64,000 nucleotides of DNA. Origin: Phytopythium helicoides (taxonomy: Eukaryota > Oomycota > Peronosporomycetes > Pythiales > Pythiaceae). This document shows, one piece after another, positions 1 to 10,573 of this stretch (positions are counted from its first letter, which is position 1; each line of letters begins with the position of its first letter). A model generated the notes under the pieces. That model was given only the letters and a program-made list of their open reading frames with translations, ran no database searches and was not told the DNA's origin. The position numbers were made by a program, and so were the translations under genes. Location of the stretch: the NCBI GenBank assembly GCA_024867545.1, contig JANFNE010000024.1, forward strand, positions 186,001-250,000. Reading direction: 5' to 3'.

Positions 1-1821
1 CGTGCCAAGAGCTCAGGGATCGCGGTGGCGGTGCTAAATCCATTCACGAACAATGTCATGGTCGGCAACGAGCTCCACCAGATCAGAGGCAACTCATCCC
101 CGGACGAGCATACACTGTATGTATGGGACAACATCATCAGTCGCGCGCAAGCAAAGAACGTGTATGTGCTTGCGTACTCGTTCGGCGCCAAGAATGTGGT
201 TACTCTCCTTCAGAAACGAGAAGCGCAGGTTGTCCAGCGCGTGAATGCTATCGTTTTCGCGGAGGGTGCGTATCGCCTTGATCCATCAAGCACGTCTCCT
301 CTGGTCGGCAATTTTCTCAAGCAGCGTGCCATTAACTTCAAGGGGGACGCTCAAGTGCCCGTGGGTTCCCATATCGCTAGTGCAGAAGCGCAATTGGCAT
401 GCAACTGCTTGTCTGTAGGCGATCTTTCGGCTGCTGCAGCAGAAGCGCGGAGTCCTGCTTCGAACGGGTCTCATAGCGGCAGTAGCAGCAGTGGAAGCAG
501 CAACAAGGCGCGAACGATCAGTCTCGCACTCGAGTCGACCTTCACATACTTCCTGGCTGCTCGAGACCGAAAGTGCAGCGCCGCGCAGTTTATTGCAGAG
601 TCGGAGACCAAGACACGGTCGTGGCTAGGCAAGGCCATCCGGAATCGTATCGATTCGTTGAAGCCTCGCAAGCAGGGACGTCGGCTCAGCTCTGGCTCAG
701 AGCCTCCACCACGCAAGAGCGCTCGCCATGACTCGATGAGCGATGCGTCTGCAATGCGAGCGTCAATCATTGGGAGTGACGGCCGAACTTCAACTGTTTC
801 AACCTTGTCGGTGAGCGATTTTGACCTGATCAAGGTTATCGGCAAGGGCTCGATCGGCAAGGTGTTCCTTGTGCGCAAGAAAGACACACACGGGGTGTTT
901 GCGATGAAGGTGCTGCGAAAGAAGAACGTTGTACGGCACGGGCTAGAAGAACATATCAAGACCGAACGGCTGATTTTGGAAGAAATCGACCACCCCTTCA
1001 TCGCGCGGCTTCGGTTCTCGTTCCAGACGAAGGATAAACTGTACCTTGTGACAGATTACTGCAGCGGTGGGGAGCTTTTCCACCACATGACAGACGCAGG
1101 CTTTTCTTATGAGCTGTGCCGCTTTTACACTGCAGAGCTAGTCCTGGGTCTGGAACATCTGCACAAACTCAAAGTAGCTTATCGTGATCTGAAGCCCGAG
1201 AATATCCTGTTGGAGGCATCGGGGCACATTCGGATTACAGACTTTGGGCTTTCAAAGCTCAACGTCGTATCGGATTCTGGCGCACAGACAATTGTTGGTA
1301 GTCCCGAATATCTGGCCCCCGAGGTGTACGCGATGCAAAAATATGGCGTGGCGGTGGACTGGTGGTCGCTTGGAGTGTTTTTGTTTGAGATGCTGACGGG
1401 TGAGCACCCGTTCTTCGATGACAACCGCGAAGCTATGGTGCGGAAGATTATGACGCCCGATAGTATTCGCGGCGTGATACCGCCTGCGATGCCTCCAGCT
1501 GCAGCATCGCTGGTTTGCGGGCTACTGACGTTTGATCCAGCTACAAGACTTGGCGCTCGCGGGGCAGATGAGATTCGAGTTCACCCCTTCTTCGAGGGCT
1601 TCGACTGGGATGCGCTCCTACGCCGCGAGATCATGCCGCCTTGGCGCCCCGTGGTGCTCAGCGAGCTGGATGTGGGCAACTTTGACGCCGAGTTCACGTC
1701 TGAGCCCGTTGTGGACAGTGTGTGCACGCATCAGTCGTCGGCGCTGCTGAGCGACACGTTCGCCAACTTTACGTTCGATCCGACGCTGAGCGTCGGCTCA
1801 ACGTCCTCGCGCCGGCAGTAG
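1..1821 (+). CDS. AGC-family Ser/Thr protein kinase with Arb2-like N-terminal domain (5' end outside the window)
   Basis: The frame is open from the first base. The first in-frame start-like codon (25) is only a GTG, so the true start lies upstream and the gene is partial. The N-terminal part (to about residue 120 from base 25) has an alpha/beta-hydrolase-like nucleophile-elbow stretch (YVLAYSFGAKNVV) and resembles Arb2/FAM172 domains. A Ser-rich basic linker follows. The kinase domain starts near base 820 with the glycine loop GKGSIGKV. It has the VAIK-type lysine (AMKVL), a YRDLKPEN catalytic loop, DFG near base 1240 and the APE motif in PEYLAPEV. After the kinase comes an AGC C-tail with a hydrophobic motif FANFTF near the end, the usual site of regulatory phosphorylation. 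The kinase call is secure. The Arb2 call is by resemblance. Substrates cannot be inferred. Confidence 0.9.
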   Translation, partial: RAKSSGIAVAVLNPFTNNVMVGNELHQIRGNSSPDEHTLYVWDNIISRAQAKNVYVLAYSFGAKNVVTLLQKREAQVVQRVNAIVFAEGAYRLDPSSTSPLVGNFLKQRAINFKGDAQVPVGSHIASAEAQLACNCLSVGDLSAAAAEARSPASNGSHSGSSSSGSSNKARTISLALESTFTYFLAARDRKCSAAQFIAESETKTRSWLGKAIRNRIDSLKPRKQGRRLSSGSEPPPRKSARHDSMSDASAMRASIIGSDGRTSTVSTLSVSDFDLIKVIGKGSIGKVFLVRKKDTHGVFAMKVLRKKNVVRHGLEEHIKTERLILEEIDHPFIARLRFSFQTKDKLYLVTDYCSGGELFHHMTDAGFSYELCRFYTAELVLGLEHLHKLKVAYRDLKPENILLEASGHIRITDFGLSKLNVVSDSGAQTIVGSPEYLAPEVYAMQKYGVAVDWWSLGVFLFEMLTGEHPFFDDNREAMVRKIMTPDSIRGVIPPAMPPAAASLVCGLLTFDPATRLGARGADEIRVHPFFEGFDWDALLRREIMPPWRPVVLSELDVGNFDAEFTSEPVVDSVCTHQSSALLSDTFANFTFDPTLSVGSTSSRRQ

Positions 1822-2524
1822 TAGAGCGAGGTCTATGCAGTGGTCAGGCACTTTAGGAAGAGACTGTAAATGGACGTGGCAATTTGTCCAGATGGCGGTG
1901 CGCGCAAGTTGAAGCGGCGGTGACATGGCTACAGTCTCAGGAGCAAGACATCAAGATGGCTACACTCGAGACTCGACTCGATGGGAGAGAGCAGGGGGCG
2001 CTGCGGTCATCACTCGGAGACCGAGAAGGAGCGGACCGCCACGTTTTTTCGTCCGGCCGAGCGAGCGGTGGATGGCGTCAATCGCCTTTTCGTTTCGGGC
2101 GTCGCTCGCCGCGGATTTGCCGCATCATCTCGGCGCTGGCGCCACTCGCAGCAAATCCCCACAGTACTCAGCCCGGTAAAGCCACAAGCAGCCGTCTATT
2201 CGCTCCTAGCGTCATGGGCTGGAGGTCTCGCAGCGCCTTCGCCGTGCGAGCGCGGAACCGGGTGGCGCACGCACTCGCGGTCGCCTGTCGTTCCTGTATT
2301 TCTCGATGCGGCTCCATCTAGTGATGTCGATCATGTTCTACAACTCGCTAGCTCCGTAGTATACAAACCCCTCCCAAACCCAATTTCTTGGAAGATCGCG
2401 CGAAACCGCCGCTCACTCGTCGCGCGCGACGCATGCGCAAAGATCTCCGCTCCTCGCGCGCTCGTCTCGCGCGCTCGCTCGCCGCGCGCCCCCGGCCCTG
2501 CGTAGCCACTCGCGAACGCGCGCC
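1822..2524. other. intergenic, kinase 3' side and RhoGAP promoter
   Basis: About 700 bases between the kinase stop and the RhoGAP start. Short overlapping open frames here have no recognisable protein features and look like composition artefacts of GC-rich DNA. The last 150 bases before 2525 are rich in CGCG/GCGC. No RNA gene or repeat was recognised. Confidence 0.5.
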
Positions 2525-3325
2525 ATGAGCTCGTGCGTGAACCTGCGGCCGGCCGAGGCGGCGGCGTCGTCTCCGCGGCTGGCGATCGGCTCGCCCTTCG
2601 GCTTCCGCCACGACGTGCACATCCGCTTCAACTTCGAGGCCGCGCGCTTCGAGGGCGTGCCGCCCGACTTCGGCGCGCCCGCGGGAGCCGCCGCCGCCGC
2701 CATCAACCAGCAGTTCGGCGTGCCCGTGCGCCAGCTGCCGCGCGTGGCCGTGCAGGGCTACGACGAGCGCGTGCCGGCCGTGCTCGTCATGCTGCGCCAG
2801 CACTTCCTGGCCAAGCGCGGCTACCTCGCGCCCCACATCTTCCGCGAGTCGCCCAGCAAGGCTGACCGCGACCAGGCCGTGCGCGACATCAACCGCGGCG
2901 CGTTTGCGCCAGAGGCCCACGACGTGCGCGTGCTCGCCGACCTGCTCAAGGTCTGGTTCCGGGAGCTCCCCGTGCCCATCCTGCACGAGATCCCGCCCGC
3001 AGACATGGAGCCGCTCGCCAGGCAGCACCCGCCGCACGCCACCGCCAGGCTCGTGCTCGAGCGCCTCGCGCCCGTCGAGCGCGCCGTCGTGCTCTGGCTC
3101 GCAGACCTGCTCGCGCTCGTGGCAGCTCACGAGCCGCAGAACCACATGGGCGTCGACCAGCTCGCCATCGTCATCGCCCCGAACCTCGTACGCCTCGACT
3201 GCTCCGACCCCGCGGCCGCCGTCGCGCTCTCCAAGGCAGCCGTCGACCTCTTCCGCGCGGTGCTGCGCGCACGCTTCGAGGCTCAGCAGCAAAACCAGCA
3301 GACCGACGAGGCTGCAGCGTCCTAG
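2525..3325 (+). CDS. CRIB-RhoGAP, Rho/Rac GTPase-activating protein
   Basis: A 266-residue single-exon protein that should stimulate GTP hydrolysis by Rho/Rac-type GTPases. A CRIB (p21-binding) motif lies at about residues 22-50: the ISxPxxFxHxxH pattern is seen as IGSPFGFRHDVHI, followed by FEGVPPDF. The RhoGAP domain covers about residues 65-255. Its arginine-finger region is HIFRESPSKADR, keeping the Arg but lacking the usual Gly before IFR. It also has the LADLLKVWFRELPVPI helix and the NHMGVDQLAIVIAPNL motif (family: N-M....LA...PNL). CRIB plus RhoGAP is the layout of plant RopGAPs. The start has good context (GCCATGA). The tail after residue 255 is Gln-rich. Confidence 0.88.
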   Translation: MSSCVNLRPAEAAASSPRLAIGSPFGFRHDVHIRFNFEAARFEGVPPDFGAPAGAAAAAINQQFGVPVRQLPRVAVQGYDERVPAVLVMLRQHFLAKRGYLAPHIFRESPSKADRDQAVRDINRGAFAPEAHDVRVLADLLKVWFRELPVPILHEIPPADMEPLARQHPPHATARLVLERLAPVERAVVLWLADLLALVAAHEPQNHMGVDQLAIVIAPNLVRLDCSDPAAAVALSKAAVDLFRAVLRARFEAQQQNQQTDEAAAS

Positions 3326-3447
3326 ACGCACCACTAGTGAACATGTAGGACGACACACAGACACACGTAGAGTAGGCAGGCGGACAGACAGCAGTCATGG
3401 CACCCCAGTAGAGTACAGTCAAGCCGCGAGTTACTAGATATTCCGCA

Positions 3448-5019
3448 TCAATACAGGAACGGCTGCAACCGGTCGACGCGCACCTCGTCCTGGCACAGGC
3501 TCTGCTCCAGCGCCGCCATGGCGTTCAAAAAGTACGCGCGATCCTCCAGGAAGCGCGCACGAGCCCTTCGCCCCATGCGCGCGCGCTCCTCGACGGGCAG
3601 CAGCAGGATGCGCTCCACGCCGCGCTCAATTGCGGCCTCGTCCACCTGCGCCACGGGCACGAACAGGTCGCCATGCGACTGCCACCACCACGCGGACCGC
3701 GTGCCCACGAGCACTCCGCTGCGCTCGTCTACGAGCTCGTTCATGGGTGCGGCGTCGGCAGTTAGCGCGAGGGCTGCAACGCTGCGAGCTTCGTTCAGTG
3801 AGTGGCCGAAGCCCTCGGTCTCGGACGGCACAAGGTGCAGCCCGATGCGGTTCTGCAGCGCGCTCTTGTCACGCGCAGGACAGCGCGCCACACTCGAAGT
3901 CCACATTGCGTAGAGTCCACGGGTGTGAGGTACGGCCGACGTCGCCCTTGTGCGCGTTGCGGCCGATCTTGGCTTCCTCTGTGGAGCCGTAGTTGCGCTG
4001 GACCCACCTACACAGCTCGCGGTCCATGACGCGAAGCACCAGTCGTGGCCACTCGGGGTGCCGCGCCCATGCACGCACAACGATCTTGGTGTTCTTGTGC
4101 TCTCCTCGAGGGCCCGAGAGATGTAGGAAGGTCGTCCAGTCACGCGTGGCCAGCGCCTTGGGGTCGAGCACGTCGGCGCTTGTGTGCTTGGCGTACAGCA
4201 CCGAGAAGCCGAGCTGGTGGCGGTGGCGGTACTCAAGCAGCTTCTTAAGTGCGATGCGCGTCTTGACGATGAGCACGCCGATCGCCGGGTTGCGCAGCTC
4301 GTGACGATCGAACTGCTCGGGGTCCTGCAGCATCCACACGGCCTTGTCGACCGGCGCGCGCACCTTGCCGTTGAACAGCGAGGAGCTGCTCGGGTGCCGC
4401 TCGAGGTAGATGTCGACGACGGAAGGCGGCAGGTCAATGGCGTCGTGCGCGTCGCGGTCCACGACGATGGGGCGCGAAGACGGCAGCGCGTTCAGGTATA
4501 GCTCGAGGTCGTGGCGCGCGCTCATGGAGCGCGAGGAGCTCGATGTGACGAGGTTGATGCAGTAGGCTGCGCGCGAGGACACTGGCTCGTGCCCCTGGCC
4601 CAGCGTCTGCAGGAAGAACCCCTCGGGGAGCGACTCTAGCAGCTCCAGCTCCCTCTCGGCGCGCGTGGGGTCGGCGTCGTCCGCGAGCATGAGCGCCTGC
4701 AGCTGCTCGCTGCGCGTCTTGAGGTCGACGGCGGCGGCGGCTGCGTCGTCGTTGCGCTGGCGCTCCTGCAGCTTCTCCCTGCGCGAGATCTCGCGCGGCG
4801 AGAGGTAGAGCGACTGGTAAAAGCGCGCATGGGCGGCGCGAGCAGCGCGTCGCTGGACGGCCGCGCGCCGCCCACGGCCAGCGTCGCATTACAGCGCTCC
4901 TCAAGCAGCGAGACCTCGGGCAGCAGCGCGAAGAACCAGAGCTGCGCGAGGCTGGCGATGAGCAGCAGCAGCAGCACGCAGGCGCGCAGGAGGAAGGCGC
5001 CCGAGTCGCCCATGGCCAT
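3448..5019 (-). CDS. GT4-like glycosyltransferase, type II membrane protein, frame-disrupted
   Basis: The minus-strand gene begins MAMGDSGAFLL, followed by a strongly hydrophobic segment at about residues 8-32 (signal anchor), consistent with a Golgi/ER type II enzyme. The C-terminal part has the family GT-B/GT4 nucleotide-sugar signature PSETEGFGHSLNEA (the E-x7-E motif) after NRIGLHL. The reading frame must change twice: near 4825-4835 (the frame of the signal anchor switches to one reading RFYQSLYLSPREISR) and near 3870-3895 (the frame reading TLRNVDFE switches to one reading KSALQNRIGLHL). Neither break leaves room for a normal 60-100 nt intron, so they look like single-base indels, either assembly error or real lesions. 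The start (5019) faces the P4-ATPase gene across about 290-415 bp, suggesting a shared divergent promoter. The acceptor substrate is unknown. Confidence 0.7.
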
Positions 5020-5046
5020 GGTGGCGGGGGCGGGAGGGGAAGGCAG

Positions 5047-5066
5047 GCTAGTGTTGCAACACTAGC
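5047..5066. promoter_or_regulatory. 20-bp perfect palindrome in the divergent promoter
   Basis: GCTAGTGTTGCAACACTAGC reads the same on both strands. It lies 28 bases upstream of the glycosyltransferase start and between the two divergent genes. It has the form of a dimeric transcription-factor site, but no factor is recognised. Confidence 0.4.
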
Positions 5067-5433
5067 GGGCGGTGCTGGCGTGCGTCACTATCTCGAGATA
5101 CCGACAGGAAACCAAACGCATTGCCGGCAGGAGAAGGACCATGGTGATGACGGCGGCTGGATTCCCGACCCGCCTGGCGCCGATTACGATCGCGACGGCG
5201 CTGTAAACCGCGGCGGGACGACGGGGGGAGTATGCAGGATCCGCAGCTGGTGGCGGGGCAGCAGCCGATGACGCTCGCCACTTGCGCTCTGGCTGCGTGG
5301 CGGCCATGCGAGCGTCCGGAGACGACGCCTACGGACTGGTTGACGACGGGAATGCGAGCGGCCGCGGATTCTTCGGCGCATCCAGACGCTCGACGTGCTG
5401 CGGCGGACGTCGGATGGGACCTCCAGCGACCTC

Positions 5434-8400
5434 ATGAGCAGCCGACGCGTGCAGCCCGAGCTCCTGAGGACGCTCACGTCAGCGCTGCCGCTGAGACGCC
5501 GCCAGGAGGAGGACGCCAGGAGCCACGACTACGTCAGGATGGAGGACGGAGACGCCGGTGGAAGCGTGCAGCGGGCGTCCAGCTGGATGCGCCTGCCGCG
5601 GTCGCTACGCGTCCGGAGACAGTCGAGGTCGTCCACGCGGTTCATGGACCCAGCCAACGCGGCGTCGCTGCGCTCGAGAATCCACGCTCGAGAGGCCCAG
5701 GAAGCTGCTCGCGTGGACTTTATAGACTCGGTCTCGCCTGTGCCGATCGACGCTGGTGACAGGCAGAAGCAGCCGTCGAAGACCGCCCCTGGACGGGTGG
5801 ACAGTGCCGTTTCGGCAGACTCTCAAGGCTCGGGCGAGCGCAAGAGCTACAAGATTGTCAAGATCAACAATGGAGGCAGAGGCATGAGCTTGCACCTAAA
5901 GGACCCTTCGGGTTTGCCGACTGGGGGCAACGCTGTGCCTGAAGTGGACGATGAGCCGGAGGAGTTCTTCGTGTCCAACGAGATTACAACCTCGCAGTAC
6001 ACATGGTGGAGCTTCGTGCCAGTGTTCCTCTTTCTGACTTTCAGCAAGACAGCCAATCTGTACTTCTTGACAATCGGAATTTTTCAGATGGTCCCGTCGG
6101 TGTCGCCTACAAACGGTGTTCCGCTGCAGTTTATCCCGCTCGCGATCGTGACCATCATTGACGCCGCTTTCGCCGGATACGAAGACTACAAGCGACACAT
6201 TGCTGACGACCTCGCCAACTCAGCCAAAACGCGCGTGTTTAATCGACAGTTGCGAGAGTTTGAAGAGGTTGAGTGGCGGGAGGTCAAGGTTGGCGACTTT
6301 GTCAAGGTCAAGAACCGCGAGATGCTTCCAGCAGATGTGTTGGTGCTGTCTGTGATTCCTGCAGAGGGCTCGCGCACGGGTGGGAACACTGGAGTTTGCT
6401 ATGTCGAGACAAAAAATCTGGACGGCGAGACGAACCTCAAACTGCGTGAAGCTCCAATGTCGACGCTCAATATGTTTGCGAACGAGGAGGAGGCTGGCGA
6501 CATTGTTCAGGGGTTTGTTGAGAGCGAGCTGCCCAACGGTGACATTAACAGCTACTCGGGCACGCTGTTCTTGGAGGAAGAGCCGAACCCGATTCCCATC
6601 ACTCTCAAGAACATGCTTATGCGCGGCAGCAAGCTCCGCAACACGAGCTACATTTATGGACTTGTCATCAACACGGGCGTCGATTCAAAGATCATGATGA
6701 GCTCGGGTGACGAGTTCCCCGTCAAGGTGTCATCAATCGACGAGATGACGAACAATCAAGTGATCTTTGTCGTCATCATGCTGGTTATCATGTCGGTTAT
6801 TGGTGCGACCGCTGATCATGTGTGGATGAAGGGACTGAAGTGGCCGACGTATTATGATATCTCGGGACTCGACACTGGCTACATCACTACGTTCGTGTAC
6901 TTCTTTGCGACGTTGGCGTCTATGGTTCCAATCACGCTTTACGTGTCCATTACGATGGTCAAGGCGATGCAGGGGTATTTCATGGAGAACGATCTCGATA
7001 TGTACGATGCCGAGTCGGACACTCCCATGACGGTGCGCAACATGCAGCTGAACGAGCAGCTTGGGCAGATCTCGCACATCTTTTCGGACAAGACCGGAAC
7101 CCTCACGTGCAACAAGATGGAGTTCCGCAAGTGCAGTATCAACGGCAAGAGCTACGGAAAGGGTACGACTGCGATCGGTCTTGCCGCCCGGATGCGTAAT
7201 GACTTCAAGGGAGACCCGCTTGCTGATGATGACGAAGACGACGGATACGTGGACACGCATGCGCCAGTGGCAAATGTCAACTTCAAGGACAAGGGTTTGT
7301 GGGAAGACATCGAGAACCGCGAGAGTGTGCAAAGCAAGAAGATCGAAGAGTTTTTCACTCACTTGGCTCTGTGCCACGGCGTGCTCATCGAGCGACCCGA
7401 AGAAGAAGGGGGAGAAGATGAACCTGCGAAGACTGACACAGGTGATGTGCAGTACTCAGCGTCGTCTCCTGACGAACAGGCACTCGTTAGTGGTGCCAAG
7501 TTCTTCGGCTATGAGTTTGTTGATCGCGAACCTGGCTCCGTGTCCATCAAGACCCCGAGTGGTGTGGTTGAGCAATACGATGTGCTGGAGGTGTTTGAGT
7601 TCGACTCGACGCGGAAGCGTATGTCAGTGATTGTACAGCGTCGCAAGCGTGATGACGAGCTGATGAAGATGGAGGACGGTGACGAGAACGATGTGCTTGT
7701 GCTAAGCAAGGGTGCTGATAGCATGCTGTTTCCTCGTCTGTCTGTCTCGTCTAGCAATAATGATCAGATTCGTGCCGACACGGAGAAACACCTGGAGTCT
7801 TTTGCGCGTGATGGTCTGCGAACGCTTGTGATCTGTTCGAAGAAGATGTCATCTTCCGAGTGGGAGGCTTTTCACTTGCGATACCGCGCGGCGTGTGCGG
7901 ATCTGCAGCAAGTGGAAGCCAAGGCGAATGGTCAAAGCAACATGATTGACAGGCTACAGGACGAGTTGGAGACGGATCTTGAGCTGCTGGGAACGACTGC
8001 GATTGAGGACCGACTGCAGGATGGTGTGCCTGAGTCGATGGAACAACTCGCCAAGGCTGGTATCTGCATTTGGGTGCTGACTGGCGACATGGAGGAGACG
8101 GCTATCAACATTGGATATGCATGCCGGCTGCTGAACAACGATATGGAGCGTCATGTGATCAACGGCGCTACGTATCGAACGAAGGGGGCTGTTCTGCGTC
8201 ATCTCGACAAGGTATTCCACTCGATCCAGGATAGTCGATCGAGCGAATCTGATGCCACGGAAGTGGATCCGCTACCGTCGTTCATTCTGTCGTGTCACCG
8301 CCAAAGTACGAAGTGGAGCATGCGCTAGTGATTGATGGAGCCTCGCTCAACCTGATTCTTGAAGACCCGCTGTACAACTTGCATCTCCTCCGAGTGGCGC

Positions 8401-10157
8401 TTTTGTGCAAGGTCGTGATCGCGTGCCGTGTGTCGCCGCAACAGAAGGCTCAGCTTGTGGAGCTTGTCAAGCTGAACGTTCCAGAGTCGCACACTCTTTC
8501 GATCGGTGACGGTGCGAACGATGTGCCGATGATCCAGTCGGCGCATATTGGTGTCGGTATCAGCGGTCAAGAGGGTATGCAAGCTGTCAACAGTGCGGAC
8601 TACGCCTTGGGTCAGTTCCGGTTCTTGAGCACGCTTGTGCTTGCGCATGGTCGGTGGAACTACAATCGTGTCACGGCACTCGTCGTGTACACCTTCTACA
8701 AGAACATTGTGTACAACGTGTCGATGTACTGGTTCATGTTGTGGCCGTCAGCATGGTCGGGAACAATGAACTACACATCCCTCATCCAGCAAGGGTACAA
8801 CTTGATTTTCACATCCCTGCCAATCATCGTGTATTCGGCTTGCGACAGAGACCTGCCGAAGGATGTCGTGCTGAAGTACCCTGCGCTGTATCACGCCGAG
8901 ACACGCAAGAGCAGCTTCTTTTCGTATCTGATGTTCTGGAAGTGGATCGGTCTGGGTGTTATCGATTCGGTTGGCGTCTTTTACGCGACTCTCGCGGTGG
9001 GATGGAACATCATGAGAATGGGCACATCGCTCGAGTACACGGTGCTGGAGACTATTGGCTGGACGATCTTGTGTATGGTCGTGAATGCTCGATTTTGCCT
9101 CATGGTGAATTCGTGGGACTCGCTTGAGTACGGCGCCATGGCTATCATGATCGTGCTGCTGTACCTCATCCAGTACGCTATCGATCAAATTTCATTCATC
9201 GACTACTACGCGACGTACACGTTTCCGTGGGCATTTGGGCGTCCCCAGTTCTGGCTCGGTCAGCTCTTTGCTATCGTTGCGATTTTGTGCAAGGACTTTT
9301 TGTGGGAAGGAGTGCGCCGTCGGTTTATGCCTACGTACTTGGACCTCGTGAAGGAATCGTTCTCTGCGAAGTCAGCGTCGACGATTTCTCAAGAGGAGCT
9401 TGCTGAGTACAGGCCACCTCAGTGCCAGTATCTGAGCCCAGAACTTGCATCACTGGTTGACTACCAAAATCGCAACCTCCAAGCTCAAACGCCGACGCCC
9501 GACAGTGGATCAGTTGTTCGCGAGCAGCACCGAGGATTTGCGTTTGAGAGACCTGCTCGACTGCTCAGCTGGATTTCACAGCGTGAACTACCACGTCGTA
9601 TTTCCGTCAACCCAGACGTTCGCGAAGCCATTCTGAACTCGGACGACCCCGTCATTTTTGAGAACGAGAGGTACCGACCCTTTTCCGGCTACAGGCAGCG
9701 ACAGGCCTGCTGTCAACCGATCGCAAGCGTTGGAGTGATCGATCAGGCGAGATCAGCACTATGGAAATCGAGTCGGATGGACTCGAAATCAACTACGATG
9801 TTCCAGGGTGCGACTCGGACGGCTGGGTGTATGCAGTGGACTTCAAGTTCTTCTCGTCGACTCCACCGCCGATGCAAGCGTGGATTGAGGAGGAAGAAAA
9901 AGAAGACGAACCTGAAGTAACCTTCGACGCAATCGAGAACCGAGAAGAACCGCTCAAAAATGCCGCGCGGCCTCCGCGGCTTGGTGCGACGACGCGAGTG
10001 GCGTCTCTCCAGTGCTCCGCATCCAAAGAGGAAGTATTTCAAGCAGATGAGCAGCATGTCTGCCTCGTCGTCAGGCTTTGTCGACGAGAACGGTGACCCG
10101 CTGTGCTGCGTCATGGAGCTTCCCGCTGACTTCCGTGATCGAGCTGAGTCGATGTAG
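5434..10157 (+). CDS. P4-type ATPase (phospholipid flippase) with C-terminal dysferlin-like motifs, frame-disrupted
   Basis: A membrane pump expected to flip aminophospholipids between leaflets. Visible P4 hallmarks: actuator DGET (in NLDGETNLKLR, ~6420), the M4 P(I/T)L motif (VPITLYVS, ~6930), phosphorylation site DKTGTLTCNK (~7090), nucleotide-binding KGAD (~7710), hinge GDGANDVPMI (~8510), and several C-terminal membrane segments (8650-9330). The tail, at about 9713-10000, carries a dysferlin/peroxin-type set: TDRKRWSD, GWVYAVDF and VRRREW. The frame shifts near 8290 (one base missing just before VSPPKYE), near 9690-9710, and at the A-run near 9956. All three joins restore family-typical sequence. 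5434 is the first ATG of the main frame. An upstream ATG at 5306 in another frame reads a plausible N-terminus (MRASGDDAYG) if one more indel near 5390 is assumed. A chaperone partner (CDC50) would be expected but is not in this window. Confidence 0.85.
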
Positions 10158-10573
10158 ACGAGGTTTAGGAAATCTGACATTCATAGCAATATACATGTAT
10201 ACTGAGCATAAATGTCTGGCCAGTGCGTGTCTTCGAGATGCTGGCGATGCAATTGAGTCACGCCTATGCCTTCATGGGCTTCACGGTCAAGTTTCGGGCT
10301 TGCAGACTCAATGCCTAGAGGTCATTGGTCGAGTCGTGGATTCCTTCGCAAGGTCCCAAATTCGACGCTGGATGTTGGAAGCTCCTTCACGGAACAGTAC
10401 TTGATCAGCTCAGCTTTCTGGTATGTCTTGTCTGCAGGATCTGCGGTGACGTGGATAGTAGTATCATGAGCGGAGAGTAAACGAACGATGATGGGGTGGT
10501 CATGTCACGAGCGAACAGTAAACGCAAGGCTCTATTACTACAGCACAACCCTGCGACAGCTACAGCAATCTGC
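10158..10573. other. intergenic between convergent P4-ATPase and PX genes
   Basis: About 415 bases holding the 3' flanks of two convergent genes. No coding or structural signal was recognised. Confidence 0.5.

Noticed and set aside
1884..2505. Open frames of 84-174 codons between the kinase and RhoGAP
   Set aside because: Three overlapping frames in GC-rich DNA, no conserved features.
2348..3364. 338-codon minus-strand frame over the RhoGAP
   Set aside because: Antisense of a clear CRIB-RhoGAP. Charged low-complexity sequence without a motif.
3860..3900. Tiny intron to explain the glycosyltransferase frame change
   Set aside because: The available GT-AG pairs would give an intron under about 30 nt, far below the 60-100 nt of validated introns in this window. 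A single-base indel is simpler.
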